Part shown: piece after piece, positions 26,435 to 36,660 of the stretch
Numbering within the stretch: the first letter of the stretch is position 1
Layout of the letters: each line of letters opens with the position of its first letter
Assembly: GCF_014805625.2 (NCBI RefSeq)
Contig: NW_023998415.1
Location: forward strand, 42,120,700 to 42,184,699
Length of the DNA: 64,000 bases
Reading direction: 5' to 3'
Source: Glossina fuscipes
Taxonomy: Eukaryota; Arthropoda; Insecta; Diptera; Glossinidae
The notes under the pieces: generated by a model
Databases searched by the model: none
Told to the model about the DNA's origin: nothing
What the model saw: only the letters and a program-made list of their open reading frames with translations
Position numbers and translations under genes: made by a program

Positions 26435-28291
26435 AAAAGAAATAAATGTTCATGCTCTGTAAGCAGTGTAGAGTGGGCATGGCTGGTTTTTTCGAATTTC
26501 AAAATAAAAGTTTTTCTCGCGTAGGCGTGTCCTTGGAAAAGTTAAAATCACTTCGGAGATAGAATAAGGAAACGCCCACAAGAGCAAAGGATCTTAAAAT
26601 ACGCTAAAAATAATAAGCATTTGAATAAAGTTTCAGTTCATCTATCTATTTGAAATGCTGAAGAGCAATTTATATAATTTGGTTTTGAAATACTAAACAC
26701 ATCGTAATTGCCCAAAGGCAAAAAAAGCGATCTTTTCTCGATTTAAAAAATTTCAATTACATACTTTCGGGCTTAGCAATATTTTAATACTTTTGCATAC
26801 TTTAAAGCTTACGAAGATCCTTCGATGGGGAAAACGTTGCCGTTCTGCGAAAACTTTCTGAAATTGATAAAGTTGTAAGCGACTTCTGCTTCTTTAATTA
26901 TTATATTGAACACAGAAAACTTAAGCAAATAAATTAATTAATTTGACATAATGAGAAAATATTTTAAGCGAAATAGGACAGGCAAAGGGCACACAAATTG
27001 TTAAAAATACATTCTAAGAGTAAAGCCTTAAAGCATTAGCATCTAAGGCTAGCGGCTTAATTCAAATGTCTACCGCTTTTGAGACATGCACTCACGACCA
27101 TTGACTTGTCAATCAAGATCCTTTGCCTACTCGACCATTGGATGACCTGAAATACATATAATGAAAATTAAATTTATTTATTACCGAATATTTATTTATC
27201 CCTACATAACTCCAAACAGGTGATTGGTTGAAAACCTTCTCGTCGTTTACATCAAGAATATCCCGTCGAATAGAAGTATGATTCGAGCGATTTTGATGTT
27301 GATCGGCCGATCAGAGCAAATATCAGTTTCAAGGTCAAAGTGTCGCATATCACGATCTTCTTTTCCTATGTTTTCGTTCATCAACATTAAGAACGCGATA
27401 TACTTCGGCAATGCAAGCTTTCCCGTTCTTCGTATGTCTCATCTCGGAAAATATTGATTCAAACATTCATTTTTTTATCTGATTATATTTATCCGATCAA
27501 TAATATATCAGAAATTTTCTCTTTATTAATTATTTAATTCTTTTTAGTTATATCGCTGATGCTGGCGCGCATAGCATTTTAGTTTACGATATTGCTGCTT
27601 CTAAATCATATCGGATCGTTTTACCTAAAGCAACATCCCCCATCACTGACGTCCTTTATATGGTCTTAACATCGCCTGGCACTGGCAACTCTACCTTATA
27701 TTTCACATACCTCACCTCAGCGAATCTCTATTCGATAAAAACAGAATATCTGCGTATGGGCAAAGGTGGAGACGGTTCCATCGTTAGTGTTGGTACAAAA
27801 CCATATGGAAAACAAATGGTTCTGTTAGGTGCTGATGGTGGTAATGCATTATTCTTTCGTTATAAAGGCGAAAATGACATTTACTTATGGAACACTAAAA
27901 CTTGCTTTAAGATCAGTAACTTACAAGAGATACAACGCGGCGAAGATTGTCGCCTCACTACGCAGGTGCGTGAAATGACACATGCGCAAAGAAGAAATTT
28001 ACGTAACGCTATAAAAATTAACGCTTATACAGCGCCTAAGAGATCTTTGTATTCAAAACTGATTAAGTTTTATGGCGTTATTCTTGTCTCCGATATGTCG
28101 ATATATCGTTTGACTTGTTGTTCTTTTTTTAATCCTTTTTGCGGTACCTTGTTTTTCTCTAGATATTGCCGGGCCATAAACATTTTATGTGGGCTTTGGA
28201 AAGCAATTTTCATGATTTCATATCTGAGCGCACTGGTTGCAACGGAGCATCTATTGTCTTACATCCGGTTCTACAAGAGTGCGATGATTAG
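24943..28291 (+). CDS. Yellow/MRJP-family secreted protein
   Basis: Four exons, 24943-25374, 25707-25903, 27548-27965 and 28163-28291, join in frame into 391 residues. The N terminus (MLSNLRIAYVLLLITKISET) is a signal peptide. Family landmarks follow: VIITRAQLQRDIMYVALPRY, APYPCWAIQEEGNCQALQSV, FLWILDVGIVNTLEQPIRRC, LVVDYG, YIADAGAHSILVYD, LYFTYLTSANLYSIKTEYL, VGTKPYGKQMVLLGADGGNA and ENDIYLWNT. The last exon encodes ILPGHKHFMWALESNFHDFI, then RTGCNGASIVLHPVLQECDD and TAG, closely matching the family C terminus. Introns are 332, 1644 and 197 bp, all GT-AG. The second intron carries a family A fragment and a SINE copy. It is paired head-to-head with the 21461 gene and shares its protein architecture but has two more introns, so the pair is an old duplication. 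Confidence 0.9.
26345..26560 (+). repeat. Dispersed repeat family A, partial copy in a yellow intron
   Basis: It begins AAAATTATATTCGGTCGTGA and holds the palindromic core TTCGGTCGTGACCGAA, then a GTGGGCATGGCTGG block and GTAGGCGTGTCC as in the 35516 copy. Truncated before the GTCY block. Confidence 0.75.
27008..27150 (-). mobile_element. tRNA-derived SINE, diverged copy 3
   Basis: Read on the minus strand it follows the two copies near 41.5 and 42.1 kb over most of their length. The head has GGTCGAGTAGGCAAAGGATC, then GTCAATGGTCGTGAG, GCGGTAGA, GCCGCTAGCCTTAGATGCTA and ATGCTTTAAGGCTTTACTCT. The head has lost some promoter bases (the B box reads GTGAGTGCATGTC), so this looks like an old inactive copy. 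It lies in the second intron of the plus-strand yellow gene, opposite to that gene's transcription. Confidence 0.75.
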
Positions 28292-28567
28292 AATAAGTAA
28301 GAGTTTAATTTCGGCGATTAAGACTGTTTATGCACATCTAATAGATATATGCTCTTAAATGCATATCACTCACTGTCTTTGTTCTCTAATACAATTTTAA
28401 ATGAAAAGCAGTACTTATTATATCTTGAGGGGCTGGAAATTACTACTACAAATGAAAAAAAAAGAAGAGCAAAAAGGAAAATTGGAATGAAATGCAATGG
28501 AATTTTAAAAATTTCAAAGATGTACATACAAAAGCTGAAAGTTAAATGGTTAGCTATGTAACGTTTG

Positions 28568-28573
28568 AATAAA
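28568..28573 (+). terminator. Candidate polyadenylation signal, plus-strand yellow gene
   Basis: AATAAA 277 bp after the stop codon, followed by an A-run at about 28582-28595. It is the first well-formed AATAAA I see downstream of 28291. Confidence 0.4.
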
Positions 28574-29734
28574 TTATACGAAAAAAAAAAAAAACAAATT
28601 TTTGGATAAATTTTTTAGTTGAGCTAAGCAAGCTCAGCTGTAGAGCTAAAAGCTCAAGAATAAATTATGTTAATATGACAGGAAATTTAATCTTTTCTAA
28701 AGCCAATGTCATAGTGTCTTCACTTCTACACACAATATTGTTTCTCTAAGGCTTAAAATAGCATGCAGCTGCATCTTTTACTACGAAGAAGAAATCTCAG
28801 CAATGTTTTGGACAATATTTTACTACTCCAACCTATGGAATTTCACTCATACAACACCTCCAAAGTTATTTTAAACATTCTTAACAAACATTAGCAAATC
28901 AAAGAAAACCTTTGGTAAAATCACTTCGCATCAAAATCTATATATATATATGATAATATAAGCTGGACATATAGCTGGTGAATCCTAGCGGCCTCGTCTG
29001 AAGAGGCTTAACATTGCATTAAAAAAAAGTAGAAATCCAAAACAAGAAGAAGCAGAATTGAAACAGGAATTAATCAAACACATATGAAAAGTTTACCCAA
29101 TAGAAATTCGTAAGCACTCAAGAGACATAAGGGAGCTGAGTCAATGAAGTTTTTCCATATTTTCCACTTCTTTTAAATTTTATATTAAACATCTGCAAAT
29201 GGTATATTAATGTTCTGCGTTGGTTCATCCTTAGTTGATACGATAACGATTCTTTCCTAATTTTACAACATCCCGATGAAGGAAACCGTACTTGGGACTT
29301 AAACGCTGTCCCTTGTACAGTCTGTAAAGAAAGACCGTTGATGTCTTTATTATTAACACCAACAGTATCGGTTATTAATTGACAGAAATTTAATTGTTTG
29401 CTGCTTTGCTGCTTTATTTCTTTCTCATTATTTATACAGGCATAGAAAGTTTCTTCACGTCTACCTATATCGGACGTATATAAAACAAAGAGGTATAGAT
29501 TTCTTTTAACTGAACATTCGCAATATGTACAAAAGAAATCAAAAATTAATGAACAAATATAACTTGTTTTTGTTTCATCGTTTACTTCATATCGAACAAT
29601 TCTACATATATATATTATACTTGCATACACATACAGTAACATGTTTTATGCAAATTTTTCATATTTTGGATAAATTATCGTACAAAACGCGTTGTTTATT
29701 TACTTTACATAACTGATGCCTTAACATATTATAT

Positions 29735-29900
29735 TTTATACCCATCACCGAAGGATGAGGAGTATATTCATTTTCTCAAAACGTTTGCAACGCCCAGTAG
29801 GATGCATCAGAGACCGCACAAAGCCCATACATTCTTGATCAGCATCAGATTTTAAATCGATTTAAGCCTGTCCATGTGTCCGTCCATGTAACGCCTTTTG
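29735..29900 (-). repeat. Dispersed repeat family A, right-end fragment
   Basis: It reads TTTATACCCATCACCGAAGG, then ATACATTCTTGATCAGCATC and ending GTCCATGTGTCCGTCCATG. This is the reverse complement of the right end of the copy at 35516-36405. The block around ATTCTTGATCAGCAT with GTCCGTC is one I recognise as common in fly intergenic DNA. Confidence 0.65.
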
Positions 29901-32457
29901 CAAACATCACGCAGTAGCAATATTTGATATTACTGCATACTTCCTTATGGTGTGTTCCACCCGCGGCATAACATGTTTGACACAAATCGCAAAACTGTCC
30001 TGCGGTATGTCTTCGCGTGTATTGCGTTTTTACAGAATACTTTTTGGTGCTTTTGTCGCGCTCACTGCACCAACCAGTTTTCATGTACTTTTGGAACATG
30101 TCTATACATAAATATTTATGCCAATTTCTTTATTATTCTGCTCAAATCGATTGATGTCGCATTTGGTCATCGGGAATTTTAAGCCAGAGGAATCAATTTG
30201 AATATTTCTCAAGCTCAAAGACGATCTCACAAATACTTCCAGTTCGTGTGAGGTACGTCCATTTCGTGTGAGGTAGTCTGCGTAATTCCTCTACAGTCGG
30301 TTTATAAAAGTTATAAACGATAGCCGCTAATACGCACCATTTATAACAATAACACATCAATATTTTTCACATTAATTGCATCCTTTTTAGTATATACACC
30401 AACTGGCAAAAGTGCATATAACAGGAATGGACCTCAAATGGCAGTTAGTTAATTAGAAAAATTTGAATTGTCCTAAAGCCCAATCGCAATCTTGTTCCTG
30501 CTATTCTTCAGCTGATTTCTTAAGCTTGTCAACCTTGTATTTGGCTTTGTTGGTTTCTTTCGTTGCAGCAACGAACTTCGCTGAAAAATCATTATTTCTG
30601 TTTCCACTCACTTCACGTAGTCACCAAAAACCGCCAAACTAAATTTTACACAGTTGAATTCATCTAATTTGGTTTAAATTTGCTCGTGTATAAGTGTTCG
30701 AATATCGTGTAAAAATTCATCGATTGATATCTCATCGCTCAAGTTGCTAACAATTTTGAATTGAAGCACATTTATGATAAATTCATTTTCTTATTGGTCT
30801 TCAAATGGGTTTTGCATTTTGTTTTCATCATAAATACTTGTCACGAGGCGCAACATAACTCACAGCCAGAAACTTTCGCGTTGGTACTATTTTCAAAAAA
30901 ATCCTTTAGATTTACGGGCATTACTTGTAGACGGTCCGTCGTTCATACTGGAGGCAGTAGGATGTTGTTCCACACTGCTACGAGTGCTACGACTGCTACG
31001 AACTCTTCAGACAAATACGTATGAAAAAAATGAGAAAAATTACTGTGTGTCACACGCTCACCACTTGTTTCCTTGTTTAATAAATTACCTTGATCTGAAT
31101 CCAGCTGACAGATTCTCGCAAGCTTTGGACAGCAATCGTCCAGTAAATTGTGATCTGTTTCGTTCTAAAAAAAACACATATACATTTTTTATGTTTTTAA
31201 TATGTGATATATAATTTTAACAAACTGGTCGACATGATGGTTTAATTATTTCTAGAATAAGATAAGAGAAAACCCTGCTTATATAGGATAGAAATGTTGG
31301 CGAACATTCAAGCGTTCGTTATCTGTAATCTTCCTTCTGCCGTTTGTTGCCCACTTTTCCTCGACAAGTACGGTCATAAAGCAATAAATAAAACACAATT
31401 TTGACTTTTTGTCTATAACACGAATTATTTTTTCACTTTCAGTGGGGTATTTATACGAATCCAAATACTATTAAGAAGAATACAAATGTGAAAAGGATCA
31501 TTGAACGTTTAAGTGTTTTGGCAAGCAATGCGATGAAATAGAGGGCATTATATCTTTTTTTCTTTCCTGGAAATTTGCCTACGCATTTCTATGCACATTT
31601 GCGTTTAGTAGTTATCAGCCTCAGAAATAATGCTTATCCTTGAAGGCACGCTTTTGTCGTTTGTTCATTAGAATATAGAAATAGAATATGAGGAAATATT
31701 CGCCTTAACCGAAGTGCTTATCACTTTCGTTCCGGAAATTTGTTTATGCATTTGTATGCACGTTCGTGTTTAATTGTTGTCAGCATAATAAATAATTTAT
31801 GTCCTTCCAAGAATAATTTTTCGTTTGTTCATTTGGATGTAAATAATAAAGAAAGGATTGATCGAAGAACGTTTTTTTTTAGTGTTTGTATATGCTTACG
31901 AAAAATCCCTTTTTCACGGAAAATTTACTTGGATTTTGAATTGTTTACCAGGCAGGAAGAATATGTTTTGTTATTTGAAGGGGAGGGGAAAGGGCAATCG
32001 TTACGCATGCAGGGGAAACGATAGGCATGTGTTTGCGATGAAGAAGTGTGTAAGATGGCGGGGAAGATTTGCGTGTGTGTGTGTGTGCGTTTGTTTCCAA
32101 ATATATATACTAATAACCGGACAGGATGAAATGTTGACAAATAAAAAAAAAAAAAAAAGCAAAAATTATTTTTCTGAAGGCCAATGAAATAAAGTACCCC
32201 TTACCTGTCGTCATCAGCCCAATTGAGTTAAAAATAGTTGAAAATATTTTTCTCCGGCTATATAAAAATAAATACGTTGTCCAAGTGGTGTCGATTTGTC
32301 GATATATTATATTTAGAAAACTGCTCGCTTTTCATTTATTTTATCAGATTGAAATCTAAGGTTAAGTACACAGTTTTCTTAGTTGCTCGCACAGATGATA
32401 TAGGATAAGGCAATTTTTTACAAATAAGTAATTTACTCACTAAACTTATCTCGGTGA

Positions 32458-32489
<32 letters not shown>

Positions 32490-33191
32490 TTTTGATAATA
32501 AACCTAATGCCGGATACGAATGTAATATTGTTTGAGTAAAATTTTGTTATTAAAATTTTTAGCTGAAATTGATGAGTGATAGATTAATACTAATAGTTAA
32601 CTAACAAGACTATCGTTCTTGCGGTTGTGTAAACGACTTATTGAAATTATTGCTATAATAAATAGCAAGATAAATACTTTTTGTATATCATTTAAAAAAA
32701 AATTATTGAAATTCAGTTTATTTCGGTTTTTCAAAGCAATATATATTTAAATTCTTTATTTTATTTCAAATTAATTGCAAATGCATTACAAGTAAAGGAA
32801 CGTATACAGAAATAGTTGTTTGATATTTTGCTTCTTTCATAAATTTGTTGACATTTAATTTTATATTCTCTTGTTGTCTTAAATAATAATTAATTTATAT
32901 GAATTAATTGGTTTGTGTAATTTTTTCACGTCGAAACATTCACACTTACATGTACAAAAAAAAAATTTTGCTTTCTGTTTTTTTTTTTTTTTGTTTTTCT
33001 TTTTCTAAAAAAAGGAACCTGTTTGTAAAATGTTATGAAAAATATATATTTCATATATATATATGTATATATATATATAGGTGTGTTATTTGTTTAATTT
33101 TCCATCTAATAAAGTCAATGTTGCTCGATATCAAATTTTGCTTTCAAACTTATCAAAGGCAAACTTTTCTATATATATATATATATATATA

Positions 33192-33357
33192 CAGTAAAAG
33201 TTCCTTATTCGCGGGTTAAAAAAATGCGATACAATTCCTCTATTCGCGGCTATAAATTTCTTTATTTGCGGACTCTAATAGGTATCCAACCCAAATTCCG
33301 TATTTGCGGTTTCTGTATTCGCGGCACGTATCCCCCGCGAATAAGGAACTTTTACTG
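33192..33357. mobile_element. Short TIR element (MITE), 166 bp, TA target site
   Basis: Perfect 24-bp terminal inverted repeats occupy 33192-33215 and 33334-33357, starting CAGTAAAAGTTCC. The element is flanked by TA on both sides (33190-33191 and 33358-33359). CAGT ends plus a TA duplication fit the Tc1/mariner superfamily, pogo/Tigger branch. Inside are four more degenerate copies of a TTCCTTATTCGCGG-like motif (about 33235, 33258, 33296 and 33311), all in the orientation of the left end. No ORF, so mobility would depend on a transposase encoded elsewhere. Confidence 0.9.
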
Positions 33358-33389
33358 TATAACATAAATAAGGACGTGTGAAACTATAG

Positions 33390-33660
33390 CTGTAATGGAC
33401 CACGGCCCACTATTAAACAGCCTACACCACTTCGCTTAATTGATCTATTGAGGTAACGATTTTTCAAAATAAGGCGTTACATAGGAGGTGGTTGAAAAAC
33501 TGGTCCGGTCTAAATCATTTTCAGTAGCATTCGTTTTGGAGTCGGCATATTAAAGTTCATTGAAATACATTAGAAATTGTGAGCTATGGATTGAATCTAA
33601 GACATGCAGACAATCTTAGCTCAGTTCGAAAAGAGATTCTGAATTGATCGGTATAATCAA
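33390..33660 (+). repeat. Dispersed repeat family C, second copy
   Basis: It shares CACGGCCCACTATTAAACA, a CTTCGCTTA block, TGGTCCGGTCTAAATC and GCATTCGTTTTGGAGTCGG with 23085-23230. No coding potential. Confidence 0.5.
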
Positions 33661-34910
33661 AGAAGAAGATTTATTCCAACTCCTTCTGCGTATTGTATAC
33701 ATTCGTTTATATATCCTTGTAATATACCCGTGTATCATAAGTAGTGTACGGTGTAATAAATAGATAAATAAATAATAAAATGCATATATATACATATATA
33801 TATATATATATATTTACATATTTATTTTTACCGTGTAAAATATGATGTTAAGACGCTTTATTTTTGTGAAAAATGTTTATAACCATCATCGAACTAATTA
33901 CTTTAAAAAAAAAGCTCGATATAATACTTTTATAAATTTAATCATCATAAGATTCTGTTTGAGTCATATGTGTTGATGCATTGCGTCGCCTCATAATTTT
34001 GGCCAGAAAGCGAAAGTTCAAATCAAGTTTGTATTGCAAGCACATTTTGGTTTTAATCAATCTGATCTCGTCCGCATTCCTGTATACCCTATCTGCTTAT
34101 ATATATATATATATAGGCTGTGGTGGATTTTAAAGCATATACACTCTTAAGTGATGATTGTGAAATAATACAACGCCCATAATAACAAAAAAAAAAAAAT
34201 CCATACATACAGATATTAATTGAAAATTTAAACTTGAATATTTACTGAGCCCATTTAAAGTATCGATGCAATAAATGGCTTTACACACTTATAAAAATGT
34301 GTGCCTTATAAGAAAACTACTTTAACTTAAAACCTATTACACGTATTTCTTACGTCTATTCATGAGGCAAGCGCAAAAAGGGACAAAAGTTCCGATAGCG
34401 CAACTGATACGAAAATAACTAATAAAGCATTTTATTAATATTATAGTTTTGATGTATTGGTGACGGGTATTAAGCAGCCGCCCCAAGGCGAATATAATTT
34501 TCTTAGTCGTTTTACTTAAACAAATTCTAATAAGCAAAAAGCTTGTAGTGTTTCAAAGCTTCTACGCTTCTATGCGAAAATTGAAATATTTCGCTTAAGA
34601 TATTCCAAGCAAATGAATTAATAGGTGCTTAGGGTAGTTTAGTAATTTGTTTTTTTTTTTTTTAAGTAATAACTCGTAGGATTTTATAAAGAACGTTCGT
34701 TCACGTTTCTCAATTAGTAGACAACAAACAAATACACGAAATTTATTTTATGAAATGCTTGCAAACATTTAAAGCGATATCGCATTCGCGCTTCAGCGCA
34801 AACCGAACGATTTTATATTAACTTCTTATCAACTAAATTAATTGAATCTATGCTTTGAAATGATTAAATTTTACATTTCAATACACTTCGCACATACACA
34901 TAGCTAATAA

Positions 34911-34911
<1 letters not shown>

Positions 34912-34960
<49 letters not shown>
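34912..34960. repeat. (TA)n microsatellite
   Basis: A TA array of about 48 bp, roughly 230 bp downstream of the TrpA1 stop. Similar arrays lie at 2558, 16699, 41229 and 54013. Confidence 0.9.
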
Positions 34961-34965
<5 letters not shown>

Positions 34966-35187
34966 TAGTTTTCATATAAATTTGAATGATTTAGAAGATA
35001 AAATGAATGAATAATAAATACGTTTTAGTTGCTTGCGCGTATATGAAAATATTGTTCGTTCACTTCACCTTATTGCAAGCTGAGTGGTATGTTGTTGCAG
35101 CCGCCGTCATATTCGCTCTACTCATATTCGTATAAATCAGACATTTTCCCATTGTATATTGGGAGAATTCAGTCTTTGCCTTAACTC

Positions 35188-36660
35188 CTATATGCTTTTA
35201 TTAAAGCTTAATGCTGCACGCAATTTGTTGCGTATACGAGGCGAAGTCCAACGCGAGCTTGACGAATTACCCGAATTGCTGCCAGTGCCACGTAAATCAT
35301 TTGGCGAAACACCTTCGTCAACATCATCAGCTTCCGTTTTAATTTCCATCTTTTGAACAATTAAACGTAAAAGTTGATGCTGTTGCTCTAAAGTACGCCC
35401 GATATCGCGAAGCTTACGTTTTTGTTTCTCTAATTCGCTATTAATGTAATCATCATTATTTTCAAATGGCATCGCATCCAGTGAGGCTTGAAAGACAAAA
35501 GAGGCAAGAAAATAATACAAGTAAGGAAATTATATTCGATCGTGACCGAATCTTTGATACCCATCACCGTTACACTAAAAAAGGCAAAAAATAGGTAAAA
35601 ATGCTAAATTTTTATGCTCCATAATACGGAGTGGCTGGCGTCTGATTTTTTCTATTTTTAAAATTAAAATTCTCGTCATACGGTCATACGGACGTGTGGG
35701 CGTTGTAGGCGTGTCCTCGTAAAAGTTTAAATCACTTTGCAATTCTTTTGCAAATTTGTAGGCGACATCGTCATTTTCGCTAACGTGAGAATGTCTACCA
35801 TAAATATTACGCAGTTGCGCAGGCAGACAAATGGACAGACAAAAAGGCGAACATGTTTAGGTGCATTTCAAATATGAAATTTGCCCAAGAATTTATCTAT
35901 TTTGTGGAGTTTTTAAAGCGTGTTTCGGCGACTTGTAATGATATTGAAAAAAAAAAAGAAGAATGTTTGCACCCTATAGTACTGGATAGGCATGATCAAT
36001 TTATTCCATTTTTGTGCACAAATGCTACAGTATCGCCACTAGAATCAACAATTTCGAAAAAATCAATTTTTTAATCCTTTGCAAAAACAGCGGTGTTCTC
36101 ACTTTATGTAGTACAATAGGCGTGCCATTGGACTGATTGAGCCCAGCCTGTATGCAAGAACTTTCAATGTTTCTGCCAAATTTGAAGTCGATAGTTTCAT
36201 TTTTGCGGCCCGAAGAATCTTTACAACAGAACTTACGCAGACAGACAGACAGACAGACAGACAGACATACATACAAACGGACATGCTTAAATCTATTCAG
36301 AATTTGATGGTGATCAAGAACATATACACTATGATGCTTTCTTCTTGGCTTTGCAAATAAATAATCAAATAAAATGAATACATCCCTCATGTTTCGGTGA
36401 TGGATATAAAAGCAAAAAAAAAAAAAAAAAAAAAAACAAAAAACAAAAAAACAAGAAAATTGTCATTTATCTTTTGATTCCATCCGTTCTCCTTACTTAC
36501 TATCTTCGGTAAAGGGATTTGAAAACCATTTTCTTAATATAAAATCAAAGAAACCCATTTTACTTTTTGTCTCGTTCGGATATTCAATTAATTCCATTTT
36601 ATCAATTTTCTGCAACCACATCTGAGGAAGTTTACGCTCCAGTTCCGTATGCAGGACGAC
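35188..36660 (-). other. TrpA1: TrpA1 exons 14-15: post-S6 cytoplasmic tail
   Basis: Exon 36660-36501 encodes VVLHTELERKLPQMWLQKID through RKWFSNPFTED. Exon 35486-35188 encodes NNDDYINSELEKQKRKLRDI, a coiled-coil helix, then a Ser/Gly-rich linker and a basic end RNKLRAALSFNKSI before TAA. The Thr codon A|CC is split between them. Confidence 0.92.

Larger units (their letters stand above)
28574..35187. other. Intergenic stretch between the yellow pair and TrpA1
   Basis: About 6.6 kb without a recognisable gene. It holds a family A end fragment at 29735-29900, a long poly-T near 32467-32494, a TIR element at 33192-33357, a family C copy at 33390-33660, a family A end at 34440-34515 (-) and a long TA array at 34912-34960. 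The longest frame, 29118-29642 (-), 174 codons, matches no family I know and looks like chance. Confidence 0.5.

Noticed and set aside
29118..29642. 174-codon minus-strand open frame
   Set aside because: Long for chance, but no family resemblance, no signal or domain pattern and AT-driven composition. No supporting splice structure or promoter seen.
30761..31024. Frame resembling a secreted protein with a signal peptide
   Set aside because: The apparent start is a TTG. The first ATG lies far downstream of the hydrophobic stretch, so no signal peptide would be made.
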